64,000 nucleotides of DNA from Exilibacterium sp. (GCA_028280195.1 JANQMH010000045.1:33483-97482), one strand, 5' to 3'. Shown: positions 1 through 9,326, numbered from the stretch's first letter. Notes: a model not told the origin generated them from the sequence alone. A program made the numbers and translations.

Positions 1-197
1 AGATAGCCGCGAAACGCCATCGTTCTGCTCAAATCAATACACACGAGAACGCCGGCGAGTACCGGTATCAACACACTGACGGGAAACAGAACGGACAGCA
101 GCCCGAGAATGATGAAACCGCCACCGATACCTAGTAGTGACCCGGTTAACGTGGCGGCAAAGCTGCCAATAAATAATAGCAAGTGTTGATCAAGCAT
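1..197 (-). CDS. TSUP/TauE-SafE family membrane transporter, N-terminal part only
   Basis: The reading frame opens with ATG at 197 and runs off the left edge, so only about 65 residues are visible. They form two hydrophobic segments around a glycine-rich turn (LTGSLLGIGGGFIILG), the usual first repeat of TSUP-family permeases, which export sulfite, sulfoacetate or related anions. It starts 25 bases downstream of the LysR gene on the same strand, so the two probably share a transcript. A sulfite or sulfonate exporter would fit the neighbouring sulfatase genes, but the substrate is inference. The C-terminal half lies outside the window. Confidence 0.65.
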   Translation of the reverse strand, partial: MLDQHLLLFIGSFAATLTGSLLGIGGGFIILGLLSVLFPVSVLIPVLAGVLVCIDLSRTMAFRGY

Positions 198-222
198 TAT
201 AGTACGAACAGCTTCCGCTTAG

Positions 223-1134
223 TCAGTCTGCTTTCAGGACGAGACTTTTTATCAGCGCGATAAAGTCGAGCATGGTTTTTGAGTAAATGGTGTTTTCCCG
301 TTTAATTAAATGCAATGGCCAGTGTATTCCTTCGATATTGACATTGAGAACCTGAAAGTTACTCATACTCCATTCAAAGCATTTACGGTGATAAGGGATT
401 GCGGCTAAATAATGTCCCTCCAGCAATAGAGAAAAAATCATCTGCCGGTTTGATATGGTTAAGACATCTTCGGGCAGGGGCGTGCCGGCGTTTCGAAACG
501 CAGCTCGCAGCCGTTGATAGGGCAGGCCTCCTGCTCCAGGGAATAACCAATGGTATTTTTTCAATTGCCTGAAGGTGGGATTTTTCAGTTTTAATGCCGG
601 GTGACCTTTACTGGCGACAAAGATAACGTCAATATCCAGCAGTTTTTCATAAGTTACGCCGGAGAGCGTTTCATTTTCATCGACGACGGTAATTAATAAA
701 TCGTATTCACCGCCGAGCAAGGCACGGATCTTGTTGGCCGGTGTATCCTCCAGCCGGCCGGCCAGCTCGATTTGCACATGCGGGTGTTTATGCCTGAAGA
801 GACTGATAGCTTTAGGGATTAACTTGGGCGTTACTATGGGCGAGCAGTTGAACTTAATGATTTCCCGGGCGCGCTTTTCCATTAACTTTATTTCCTCTAC
901 CGCGAGAGTAAGCTCGGCCCGCGCGGCCTTGGCTCTGCGCAGCAGTATCTCGCCATACTCATTGAGTTCCAGGCGATTGCTCGAACGCTCAAACAGCGAT
1001 ACGCCCAGCTCGGTCTCCAAGTTACCGATACTCTTGGTAATTGCGGGTTGGGTAACGCAGAGCGCATCGGCGGCGCCGGCGACCCCCTTGCCCTCCGCTA
1101 TAGCGATAAAAGCTTCTAACTGATTGGTTTTCAT
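223..1134 (-). CDS. LysR-family transcriptional regulator
   Basis: A 303-residue protein with normal LysR architecture. An N-terminal winged helix-turn-helix spans about residues 1-60 (GVAGAADALCVTQPAITKSI, then ELGVSLFERS), followed by a linker helix and a periplasmic-binding-like effector domain from about 90 to 295. It is divergent from the TonB receptor gene at 1352, with a 217-base spacer holding a perfect palindrome (1187-1201) that suits a LysR recognition site. It likely controls the receptor and perhaps the sulfatase cluster, and probably itself. The effector is unknown; a sulfate ester or its product is a guess. Confidence 0.93.
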   Translation of the reverse strand: MKTNQLEAFIAIAEGKGVAGAADALCVTQPAITKSIGNLETELGVSLFERSSNRLELNEYGEILLRRAKAARAELTLAVEEIKLMEKRAREIIKFNCSPIVTPKLIPKAISLFRHKHPHVQIELAGRLEDTPANKIRALLGGEYDLLITVVDENETLSGVTYEKLLDIDVIFVASKGHPALKLKNPTFRQLKKYHWLFPGAGGLPYQRLRAAFRNAGTPLPEDVLTISNRQMIFSLLLEGHYLAAIPYHRKCFEWSMSNFQVLNVNIEGIHWPLHLIKRENTIYSKTMLDFIALIKSLVLKAD

Positions 1135-1186
1135 AGCATTTCTTTCCGCAAGCAGCAGAGTTCAAGCATGGCTTTACTGACTCAAC

Positions 1187-1201
1187 TTAACCTAAGGTTA
1201 A
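1187..1201. promoter_or_regulatory. palindrome, candidate LysR operator
   Basis: TTAACCTAAGGTTAA is an exact 7-1-7 inverted repeat lying 53 bases before the LysR start and 151 bases before the receptor start. LysR regulators classically bind T-N11-A interrupted palindromes in divergent spacers, and this site contains that pattern. Assignment to the adjacent regulator is inference. Confidence 0.5.
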
Positions 1202-1302
1202 CTTATTATCAATATATGTGAATTTTATTGTCAGTTGCTTCGATTTATCCTGCGCCAGATATAAGCACACCGATATGTAAAAAAGCTGAGATCGGCCCGC
1301 CG

Positions 1303-1331
1303 TTAAAGGGCCCATTGATGCTACCTATAAT
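1303..1331 (+). promoter_or_regulatory. candidate sigma-70 promoter for the TonB receptor gene
   Basis: A perfect TATAAT lies at 1326-1331 with a weak -35 (TTAAAG, 1303-1308) at 17-base spacing. The weak -35 would suit an activated promoter. Transcription would begin near 1338, leaving a very short leader before ATG 1352, which is a reason for caution. Confidence 0.35.
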
Positions 1332-1351
1332 TAAATTAGAGGCTGAAGACG

Positions 1352-3502
1352 ATGAGAATAAGTAAAAATCACCGGGTAGCCAGTTTGGGGCTGTCTGCAA
1401 TGGTTGCCGGTTCTCCGGCTTTTGCGATGCTGGAAGAGGTGATCGTAACAGTCAACAAGCGCGAAGAGAGTCTAATGGATGTCGCCGGCTCTGTGCAAAT
1501 TCTCGATGTAGATACAATCGATGATTTTCGGCTCAACAACCTCGATGTTGTGGTTGATCTGGTGCCCAACGCCACCTTCACTGCCGCTCCCAGTGGGACC
1601 CCGATATTGGCGATCAGAGGAGTCGGTACCCGCGCGGGCGGCGCGATGCTGGAGCAGGATGTGGGCTTGTTCGTAGACGGTGTATGGTTAGGCCGTAACA
1701 ATCAGATGCAGGCCGCGCTGATGGACATGCGGGCTATCGAAGTGTTGAAAGGCACCCAGGCGACGCTCTACGGCCGCAATACACTGGTTGGAGCGGTCAG
1801 TATTAGCACGCAAAAACCGGGCGATGAGTTAGAGGGTTTTATTAAAACGGGTTATGAATTTGAATACGACTCGACCAGCGTAGAGGCGGCTGTTTCCATT
1901 CCAATCAGCGACAAGTTTGCAGTTCGCCTGGCCGCTATGTATGAGGATCAGGGCGGGTGGATCGATAATAAGGCCGTTAACCGCGACGAACCGCAACAGG
2001 AAAACAGCGCACTGCGTCTGACCGGCGTCTATCTTACCGACAATGAATGGGAGATAACCGGCAAAGTTCAAACGGCAAGCCGGGAACTCACAGGCAACAG
2101 CTTCGTGCGCTTACTGGAAGGCACCTTTACCGGGTATGACGGCACCGATGAATTTACACCGGCACCACCACCATCGGCGGCGCTGCTGGGTTACGATGTT
2201 ACAGTGTTTGGCACAAGGATTACCGCCCCGGTGCTGACCAATGCCGATATTGGCGCGGAGCGCGATTTCACGGATTTCTCTTTACAATTCGATATCCCGA
2301 TGGGCGATAACACCGTCACCGCGATCAGCGGCTACAACGAGATGGAATACCAGTCTGCGTTTGACCCTTCCATCCTCGCAGGGCCGCGCGTTGTGTCCTG
2401 GTACGATGAAGACTACGATCAATTCACCCAGGAAATTCGCCTGACCTCACCCGCCGGTGAGGCCTTCGACTATATTGCCGGGGTGTATTACGTGGAGCAG
2501 TCTGTCGATCGCTTGACCTTTCAATACCTCAACGACGATAAGCGCTTCTGGTACGGCAAACAGGATATGGACGCCTGGTCGATTTTTGCCACCGGCACCT
2601 GGGCGTTAAGCGACACAGTGCGCCTGACCGGCGGGGCGCGTTATACCGACGAAAACAAAGACGCCGATATCATTGTGCTGGGAAGCAACGAAGACCCGGA
2701 TGTATTTGCCGCTGCGAGCGAAGACATCAGCGAAGATACACTGGACGGCTCAATAACTGTTGAATGGGATCTCAAGGACAACCTGCTGTTATTCGGCGGT
2801 GTTGCAACCGGCTCCAAGCGACCGGGTCTGGCCAGTGGTAATCCGGTCAATAATGCCGATTTTGTCGGTGCCGATTCACTGTTTATTCCCACCGAAGAGA
2901 TTGTTACGCTCGAGGCCGGTTTCAAGTATGGGCTGGAAAACGGCTATGTCAACGTCACGGTTTTTGATATGGATATTTCTGATTTTCAAAATGCCAGTTT
3001 TACCAACGGCAATATCGCCATTACATCTTTTGACATTGACAGCAGAGGTGTTGAGATAGATTCTCTGTTGTGGCTAGCGGATTCAATCAGCCTGCATTCC
3101 GGCTTGGGTTTCATGGATGTCGAAGATGTGACGAATAATGCCGATGTGTCGGGTGCGCCGGATTTTTCTGCCAGTGTTACCTTGAGCTATGAATCCACAG
3201 CGTTGATCGACGGTCTCGATAGCCGCTTTAGCTTGAATGTCAATCATAAATCCAGCCATTTCCTCAATGCCACAACGGGTGTCAATAATCGCTTTAATGA
3301 GATTGATGCTGTGACATTGCTGAATGCAACACTCTCTATGACACACATCAATTCCGGAATCGAGTTGTCTGTTTTCGGTAAAAATCTCAGCGACGAAGAA
3401 TACGCAGACTTCTCCTTTAACGCACCGGGTGGCAATAACGATTATATGTTCAGTGTTGCGCAGGGCATTACCCTTGGAGTGGAAGCCAGTTACAACTTCT
3501 GA
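1352..3502 (+). CDS. TonB-dependent outer membrane receptor
   Basis: A 716-residue protein: signal peptide to about residue 25 (ending SPAFA), a TonB-box-like start of the mature chain (EEVIVTVNKREESL), a plug domain to about 160 with the usual LAIRGVGTR and VEVLKGTQATLYGRNT-type motifs, then a beta-barrel ending in a terminal aromatic residue (EASYNF). It imports a scarce substrate across the outer membrane using TonB energy. It is followed by its own terminator at 3511-3567 and then two sulfatases, so a sulfated organic molecule is a plausible substrate. The family also imports siderophores and glycans, so the ligand remains open. An AGAGG ribosome site precedes ATG 1352. Confidence 0.93.
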   Translation: MRISKNHRVASLGLSAMVAGSPAFAMLEEVIVTVNKREESLMDVAGSVQILDVDTIDDFRLNNLDVVVDLVPNATFTAAPSGTPILAIRGVGTRAGGAMLEQDVGLFVDGVWLGRNNQMQAALMDMRAIEVLKGTQATLYGRNTLVGAVSISTQKPGDELEGFIKTGYEFEYDSTSVEAAVSIPISDKFAVRLAAMYEDQGGWIDNKAVNRDEPQQENSALRLTGVYLTDNEWEITGKVQTASRELTGNSFVRLLEGTFTGYDGTDEFTPAPPPSAALLGYDVTVFGTRITAPVLTNADIGAERDFTDFSLQFDIPMGDNTVTAISGYNEMEYQSAFDPSILAGPRVVSWYDEDYDQFTQEIRLTSPAGEAFDYIAGVYYVEQSVDRLTFQYLNDDKRFWYGKQDMDAWSIFATGTWALSDTVRLTGGARYTDENKDADIIVLGSNEDPDVFAAASEDISEDTLDGSITVEWDLKDNLLLFGGVATGSKRPGLASGNPVNNADFVGADSLFIPTEEIVTLEAGFKYGLENGYVNVTVFDMDISDFQNASFTNGNIAITSFDIDSRGVEIDSLLWLADSISLHSGLGFMDVEDVTNNADVSGAPDFSASVTLSYESTALIDGLDSRFSLNVNHKSSHFLNATTGVNNRFNEIDAVTLLNATLSMTHINSGIELSVFGKNLSDEEYADFSFNAPGGNNDYMFSVAQGITLGVEASYNF

Positions 3503-3510
3503 TCCGCTTT

Positions 3511-3567
3511 GGGAGTTCATGTCTGCGCTTTTTCCGGCTGCTGCCGGTGAGGTGAACTCCCGTTTTT
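3511..3567 (+). terminator. Rho-independent terminator after the TonB receptor
   Basis: Arms GGGAGTTCA (3511-3519) and TGAACTCCC (3553-3561) pair perfectly and are followed by GTTTTTATTT. The loop carries a second small hairpin (CCGGC-TGCT-GCCGG). It separates the receptor transcript from the sulfatase genes, which therefore need their own promoter or read-through. Confidence 0.75.
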
Positions 3568-3602
3568 ATTTCGTCCAAATCCATAAAGGTTAGGAAAACG
3601 TC

Positions 3603-5336
3603 TTGGCCATGCCAATCAGCCACACCTGCACTCAGATATGCCGCTTAGCGCTAGTGCTAACGCTGTTAATGCTTGGCGCTTGCCAACCAGGCCAGCACAG
3701 CGGTGTTGATGAAAAGGTTGACAGTCGCCCGAATATTTTACTGATTGTTGCCGACGATATGGCCTATACCGATATCGGGGCCTTTGGCGGCGGCGATATC
3801 GCAACACCCGTATTGGATGATCTGGCACAACAGGGGATGGTTTTCTCCCGCTTTTACGCCGGTGCCTCATGTACGACCACGCGCTCGATGCTGATGACAG
3901 GTGTCGATAATCACCGCGCCGGTCTGGGCACCACTGTGGGCGCTTATTCCCAGCCGGCAGCTAACCAAAAAGGGAAGCCCGGCTATGAAGGCTATTTACG
4001 CAGCGATGTCATCACTGTATCCAGCCTGCTTAAAGAGGCCGGATACCAAACCTTCATGGTTGGCAAGTGGCATCTGGGGTCGGCTCCGGAAAATCGCCCC
4101 AGTCGCCGCGGATTTAATAAGACCTTTGCGATACAGCAAAACAGTGACTACTTCGATGACCAACTGGGGTCCTTTGGTTTTGGGCATCGTGACTATTGGC
4201 GCAACGGCAGGGTTGTAAAAGAGCTGCCGCCGGACTTCTACCAGACCCGCGCATTTACCGACGAATTCATTCAATACCTTGAACAACATCAAAGCGACAA
4301 TCGGCCTTTCTTTGGCTATCTGGCGTTTACCGCGCCGCATTACCCCCTGCAGGCACCTGACGATATTATTGACAAATACAAAGGCAAATACGACCGGGGA
4401 TACGATGTACTACGGGCCCTCAGGGCTAATGGGTTGCTGAACTCAGGGCTTATCAATAGAGACGCCGTGTATAGCAATGAGCGGGCGGGTATACCGGCAT
4501 GGGACACATTATCCGCCGCTGAAAAGGCCGTGTCCGCACGCACCATGGAGATTTATGCGGCGATGGTTGATGACATGGACAGAAACATAGGGCGGGTTGT
4601 CGACTACCTGAAAGCCAGCGGGCGCTACGATAATACCTTGATTATGTTTATTAGCGACAACGGCGCTGAGGCCGCGTCAGCAACCCGCGGGCATGCGCCG
4701 CGTCTATTGCCTAAAGCGGTCAATCCCGACAACAGCCTTGGCAACCTGGGGCGGCGCGGCTCGGTCGTCCTGTACGGCGAGGCCTGGGCCGCGGCGGGGC
4801 AGGGCGTCTTTCGGGAATATAAATTCTCAGGCGCAGAGGGTGGCGTGCGTGTGCCGGCGATTATCTCATTCCCGGCCGGCGCGGTTAAGGCCGGGATTAA
4901 TCACGGCATTGCCAGTGTACTGGATTTTTTGCCGACCGCATTGGAATTAGCAGACTTTGAGCACCCGGCGATGCAGAGTGCAGCGCCAGTTTATCAGGCG
5001 CCCATCGGCAAGTCGTTGCTGCCAGTGCTTCAGGGTACACGCGACACCGTCCGTGGTGACAGCGACTATCTGGGGTTTGAATTCTGGTCGGGCAGGGGGG
5101 TAGTGGCCGGAGACTGGAAATTAACGGGTCTATACAATCAGGACACAAGCGAACTGGAACAATGGCAGTTGTTCAACCTGGCCGACGATCCCGGCGAGCA
5201 GCGTGACCTCGCCGCTCAAGAGCCGGAAGTGTTTGAGCGAATGCTGGCCTATTGGAACGACTATGTCAGAAAAAATGGTGTCATCATTGCTGAACCCTAC
5301 GTACCCGTGCTCAGAAAGCCGGCACCAACCGAGTGA
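3603..5336 (+). CDS. secreted sulfatase (lipoprotein) with a non-canonical CTTTR active-site motif
   Basis: A type I sulfatase-fold protein of 577 residues. The N-terminus is a lipoprotein signal (lipobox LGAC, Cys27). Metal-binding DD follows NILLIVA at 51-52, GKWHLG is near residue 150 and FISDNGAE lies in the C-terminal half. The signature that should carry formylglycine reads C90-T-T-T-R; the usual form is C/S-x-P/A-x-R, so the third position is unusual. It hydrolyses a sulfate ester, probably in the periplasm or at the outer membrane. The start may be TTG 3603 (better placed after AGGA) or ATG 3609. It overlaps or abuts a second sulfatase, so the two are co-translated. Confidence 0.88.
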   Translation: MAMPISHTCTQICRLALVLTLLMLGACQPGQHSGVDEKVDSRPNILLIVADDMAYTDIGAFGGGDIATPVLDDLAQQGMVFSRFYAGASCTTTRSMLMTGVDNHRAGLGTTVGAYSQPAANQKGKPGYEGYLRSDVITVSSLLKEAGYQTFMVGKWHLGSAPENRPSRRGFNKTFAIQQNSDYFDDQLGSFGFGHRDYWRNGRVVKELPPDFYQTRAFTDEFIQYLEQHQSDNRPFFGYLAFTAPHYPLQAPDDIIDKYKGKYDRGYDVLRALRANGLLNSGLINRDAVYSNERAGIPAWDTLSAAEKAVSARTMEIYAAMVDDMDRNIGRVVDYLKASGRYDNTLIMFISDNGAEAASATRGHAPRLLPKAVNPDNSLGNLGRRGSVVLYGEAWAAAGQGVFREYKFSGAEGGVRVPAIISFPAGAVKAGINHGIASVLDFLPTALELADFEHPAMQSAAPVYQAPIGKSLLPVLQGTRDTVRGDSDYLGFEFWSGRGVVAGDWKLTGLYNQDTSELEQWQLFNLADDPGEQRDLAAQEPEVFERMLAYWNDYVRKNGVIIAEPYVPVLRKPAPTE

Positions 5337-5347
5337 GAGCTGTCAGT

Positions 5348-7075
5348 ATGTTGTGTGTTACGCGCGCAATGTTTTTAGGTTTGTTGCTGGGGTCGTATTG
5401 TTTGCAAAACGCAGTAGCGGCGACTGAGTCTGGCGATACGCTTGTTGGCGCCAGGCCCAATATACTGTTGATTGTCGCCGACGATCTGGGTTATTCGGAT
5501 CTGGGCAGTTTTGGCGGTGAGATCAACACAAAAAACCTGGATTCATTGGCTGGAGACGGTTTGTTACTGACAAACTTCTACGCCGCACCGACCTGTTCTC
5601 CGAGCCGGGCGATGTTGTTATCCGGTATCGATAGTCATCGGGTGGGGCTGGGCACACAGAGATACTATTGGTCGGAGGCACAAAAAGGGCGGCCGGGTTA
5701 TGAAGGGTATCTCAATAATCGTTTTGTAAGCATTGCAACGCGCTTGAGAGACAGCGGTTATCACACCTATATGGTGGGAAAATGGCATCTGGGTTATGAC
5801 CGGGAAACCTATCCATCGGCACGTGGCTTTGACGAAACATTTGCCCTATTGGAGGGCGGTGCCAGCCATTTTGACCAGCGGGGCGTCATTCCGGTCGCCG
5901 CCAAAGCCAACTACCGTAGAAACGGCAAGCCCGTCGATCTGCCGGTAGACTTTTTTTCATCGGCATTCTTCACCGATACACTGATCGACTATATTGAAAA
6001 AAACCGCGAGGACGGCAAGCCCTTTTTTGCCTACGCGGCCTACACCGCGCCACACTGGCCTCTGCAGGCGCCGGAGAGATATATCAGGAATTATCGTGGC
6101 GTTTACGACGCGGGTTACGAAATCATCGCCAAGAATCGGCTCGATAACATGAAAGCGCTGGGAATCATGCCGGCGTCACTATCGGCTAGTCCCGGGCCAC
6201 CGGAGTATCCGCAGTGGCGGCAGTTATCCAGCGCACAAAAGCGACGTGAAGCGCGGCTGATGGAAGTCTATGCGGGCATGGTTGAGGCGCTGGATGATAA
6301 CGTCGGGCGGCTGATGGCTTATCTGCAAGACAGCGGCCAGCTTGACAACACGCTGATAGTTTTTATGTCCGATAATGGTGCCGAAGGTAATAACCCGATG
6401 GATATTACCGCCGGTGCACAAACCAACGAACAATGGATCAATGATAACTTTGACAACAGCCTGGAGAATATTGGCAGGGCCGGTTCCTATGTCTCAGTCG
6501 GACCCGGCTGGGCGAGGGTCAGCAGTACGCCGTTTCGTTTGTTCAAAGGCTTTACATCGGAGGGCGGTATTAGAGTTCCCGCGTTTATTTACTACCCGAA
6601 ACTGGAACTCGCAGGGCGCAAGTCCGGGGCGTTCTTATCCGTTAAGGACATTGCGCCTACGTTAATGGAACTGGCGGGTATCGATCCGAAAATAGACCAT
6701 TATCAGGGCCGGAAAGTATTGCCCATGCAGGGTAAAAGCATGTTGGCCTGGCTGCAGGGCAAAAAGATCAGCGTTCACGGCGAGCATTTTACTGCAGCTT
6801 GGGAGTTGTTCGGTCGGCGCGCGATTCGGCAGGGTGACTGGAAAATGGTTTATCTCAATAAGCCCTGGGGCAATAATGCCTGGCAACTGTACAACCTTGC
6901 TGAAGACCTTGCAGAGATGCGGGACCTCTCTAAACAGTATCCGGACAAAGTCAAATCCCTGACTGAGGCCTGGCAGCGTTATGTCGATATGAACAATATG
7001 GTGGTACCGGATCACGTGGATATTAAATACACCAATGGTATCAGGCATTATCAACAGGCAAGCGTGCCTGAATAG
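5348..7075 (+). CDS. secreted sulfatase (CSPSR type)
   Basis: A second type I sulfatase, about 575 residues, clearly related to the gene before it. It has a signal peptide ending near AVAA, the DD metal pair after NILLIVA, a canonical CSPSR formylglycine motif, VGKWHLG and FMSDNGAE. ATG 5348 is chosen because a GAGAG ribosome site precedes it; GTG 5333, which overlaps the previous stop, is the alternative and adds five residues. The pairing of a canonical and a variant sulfatase suggests different positions or substrates on the same molecule. A formylglycine-generating enzyme is not in this window. Confidence 0.92.
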   Translation: MLCVTRAMFLGLLLGSYCLQNAVAATESGDTLVGARPNILLIVADDLGYSDLGSFGGEINTKNLDSLAGDGLLLTNFYAAPTCSPSRAMLLSGIDSHRVGLGTQRYYWSEAQKGRPGYEGYLNNRFVSIATRLRDSGYHTYMVGKWHLGYDRETYPSARGFDETFALLEGGASHFDQRGVIPVAAKANYRRNGKPVDLPVDFFSSAFFTDTLIDYIEKNREDGKPFFAYAAYTAPHWPLQAPERYIRNYRGVYDAGYEIIAKNRLDNMKALGIMPASLSASPGPPEYPQWRQLSSAQKRREARLMEVYAGMVEALDDNVGRLMAYLQDSGQLDNTLIVFMSDNGAEGNNPMDITAGAQTNEQWINDNFDNSLENIGRAGSYVSVGPGWARVSSTPFRLFKGFTSEGGIRVPAFIYYPKLELAGRKSGAFLSVKDIAPTLMELAGIDPKIDHYQGRKVLPMQGKSMLAWLQGKKISVHGEHFTAAWELFGRRAIRQGDWKMVYLNKPWGNNAWQLYNLAEDLAEMRDLSKQYPDKVKSLTEAWQRYVDMNNMVVPDHVDIKYTNGIRHYQQASVPE

Positions 7076-7110
7076 AAATGATTGCCCTGAATGACCGGGA
7101 GGACTGATTC

Positions 7111-7431
7111 GTGCAGACCGATCAAATAGCAAGAATTAACAATAATCGATCGTTCTTGCTGTTAACCAGGAAACGCAAACAGACCAAAATCGTAATGGTT
7201 TCGCTGACCATGCTGGTGTTTTTGCTGATTCATATCGGCTGGGCGTTTTTTCCGGCCCTGATCAATTTGCGAGTGCCGGAGAATAGCGCGATCAGCCTGG
7301 GCGTATGGCTTGCGGTGGTGATGATATTGACGGCAATTGTTCTGTCCGGCTATTACTCCCTGGTTTCCGGCAGCAAGCTGGACGCGCTGAATCGGCAGCT
7401 GATCGACGAGTTGAAACATGAACAACAATGA
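7111..7431 (+). CDS. DUF485/YjcH-like small membrane protein
   Basis: A 106-residue protein starting at GTG 7111 behind a strong GGGAGG site. Two transmembrane segments (about 30-50 and 68-90) are separated by a short loop, with a charged C-terminal tail. This size, topology and its overlap with the ActP-type symporter match the YjcH-ActP arrangement of acetate uptake operons, where the DUF485 protein accompanies the permease. Its exact role in that family is unclear. The 14-base overlap with the next gene implies translational coupling. Confidence 0.8.
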   Translation: MQTDQIARINNNRSFLLLTRKRKQTKIVMVSLTMLVFLLIHIGWAFFPALINLRVPENSAISLGVWLAVVMILTAIVLSGYYSLVSGSKLDALNRQLIDELKHEQQ

Positions 7432-9118
7432 TTCCCGGCAAGTCACTTTCGACAGCCGCAGCAAGCTCGGGTCTTATCTCATTTTTATCGGGTTTTTGTC
7501 TGCCTCCACCTTGAGCGTTGCTGCCGAAAGCGCCCCTGCTGCTGACACGCAGCCTATTAACCTGTCGGCGATTGCCATATTCGCAGCGTTTGTCGCGGTG
7601 ACAATGGCCATTACCTACTGGGCGGCAAAACGTACAACCTCTAACAGCGATTTTTATACCGCCGGTGGTGGTATTCCCGCCTGGCAAAACGGTATCGCCA
7701 TTTCCGGTGACTTTTTGTCGGCAGCAACCTTGTTGGGTATAACCAGCGGCATATATGCCATGGGCGTCGATGGCCTGACGATAATCATCGGCACGCTCGG
7801 TGCCTGGCCCATTGTATTGTTCCTGGTGGCCGAGCGATTGAGAAATCTCGGGCGTTTCACGTTTATTGATGTCGTGTCTTTTCGTTTGTCGGCGGCTTCC
7901 ATTCGGCCGCTGGCTGCGGTGGCATCGCTATTTGTGCTCATTTTTTATCTTATTGCGCAGCTGGTTGGTGCCGGTAAGTTAATACAACTGTTATTTGGTC
8001 TGGATTATATTACCGCCATTATATCCGTGAGTCTGCTGATGGTTATCTATGTGGCCTTCGGCGGCATGCTGGCGGCTACCTGGGTACAGTTCATTAAGGC
8101 CGTATTGTTGGTGACCGGCGGCACTGTGCTGTGCTTTTTATTGCTCAAACATTTTGACTTTTCCATTGGCCGGATTTTTACTGAAGCGATACAATTGCAT
8201 CCACTCAGGGAGGAAATGATGGATGCAGGTATTTGGTTGAAGGATCCGATATCGGTATTGTCGGTCGGCGTGACGCTGGTGTTCGGGTTTATTGGTCTGC
8301 CCCATATTCTCATGCGTCTGTTTACGGTGAAAGACGCTGCGGACTCGAGAAAATCAGCGTTCTACGCCATTTCCATTATTGGCTATTTTCAATTGTTGAT
8401 TTTGCTGATCGGCTTTGGCGCCGTTGCGCTCATTGTCGGCAATAGTAACTACCATGATGCCAGCGGCGCGATGATCGGCGGCGGCAATATGGTGGTATTG
8501 CATATCACCCATTTTCTGGGCGGGGATTTCCTGCTGGGCTTTATTGCCGCAGTAACCTTTGCCACTATTCTGGCCGTTGTTGCGGGGCTGACGATATCGG
8601 CGGCAGCGACCATCGCTCATGATCTCTATGCCGGTGTCATCGCCAAAGGCAGGACGAGCGAGCGATCGGAAATGCGGGTGTCCAGGCTGTCGGTTATTGG
8701 CATGGGCCTTATTGCCGTTGTCTTTGGTATTATTTTTGAACATCAGAACGTGGTATTTATATCGAATCTGGCCATGGCAATTGCCGCCAGCGCCAACGCC
8801 CCTGTTCTGCTGATGGCAATGTATTGGCGGGGCTTGACCACCCGGGGGGCTTGCGCCGGGATATTGGTGGGTCTCGTGTTGTCGGTTTTGTTTATCGTGC
8901 TCGGGCCTCAGGTGATGGTCGATATCATGGGCATGGAAAAAGCCTTTTATCCCTATACCTATCCAACGGTGGTTTCGGTGCCCATGGCTTTTCTGGCGAT
9001 TTGGTATTTTTCAAAAACCGATACCAGTCAATCCGCCGCAGCTGAACGCCGGGCCTATGATGAACAGTTTATCGTATCTGAAACGGGGATAGGGATATCC
9101 AAAGCGTCATCACATTGA
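7418..9118 (+). CDS. ActP-type sodium:solute symporter
   Basis: A 566-residue polytopic protein of the solute:sodium symporter family, closest in layout to cation/acetate symporters: a signal-like first hydrophobic stretch, then about 13 transmembrane segments, with the family pattern YTAGGGIPAWQNGIAISGDFLSAATLLG near residues 85-115. It is coupled to a DUF485 gene as ActP is to YjcH. It likely imports acetate or a small carboxylate released after desulfation of the island's substrate; the specific solute is inference. The 3' end abuts the relic of another gene. Confidence 0.87.
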   Translation: MNNNDSRQVTFDSRSKLGSYLIFIGFLSASTLSVAAESAPAADTQPINLSAIAIFAAFVAVTMAITYWAAKRTTSNSDFYTAGGGIPAWQNGIAISGDFLSAATLLGITSGIYAMGVDGLTIIIGTLGAWPIVLFLVAERLRNLGRFTFIDVVSFRLSAASIRPLAAVASLFVLIFYLIAQLVGAGKLIQLLFGLDYITAIISVSLLMVIYVAFGGMLAATWVQFIKAVLLVTGGTVLCFLLLKHFDFSIGRIFTEAIQLHPLREEMMDAGIWLKDPISVLSVGVTLVFGFIGLPHILMRLFTVKDAADSRKSAFYAISIIGYFQLLILLIGFGAVALIVGNSNYHDASGAMIGGGNMVVLHITHFLGGDFLLGFIAAVTFATILAVVAGLTISAAATIAHDLYAGVIAKGRTSERSEMRVSRLSVIGMGLIAVVFGIIFEHQNVVFISNLAMAIAASANAPVLLMAMYWRGLTTRGACAGILVGLVLSVLFIVLGPQVMVDIMGMEKAFYPYTYPTVVSVPMAFLAIWYFSKTDTSQSAAAERRAYDEQFIVSETGIGISKASSH

Positions 9119-9149
9119 CGGGCTTTCGTGAATCTGAACAGACCCGGGG

Positions 9150-9326
9150 GGAGGCAAACAGGCCATCACATTGGGCAATGGCGAGACCCGCACCTTTGTC
9201 GAAGACGGCGATACCCTGGTGCTGCGGGGCCATTGTTGCCGCGCGGGTGCTGCGCGTATCGGGTTTGGGGAAGTGACCAGTACGGTATTGCCAGCGCACC
9301 TCGAACAGAAAACGATGAACGATTGA
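9150..9326 (+). pseudogene. fumarylacetoacetase, C-terminal remnant
   Basis: The frame GGKQAITLGNGETRTFVEDG... DTLVLRG... RIGFGEVTSTVLPA, ending at TGA 9324-9326, is the recognisable last 55-60 residues of a bacterial fumarylacetoacetase (tyrosine/homogentisate breakdown). Upstream the same frame is closed by TGA at 9135 and 9129, and no start or N-terminal part exists because the symporter gene ends at 9118. It is therefore a 3' relic left by a deletion or replacement, not a functional gene. The VOC gene that follows it was probably the next gene of the original fumarylacetoacetase operon. Confidence 0.72.
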
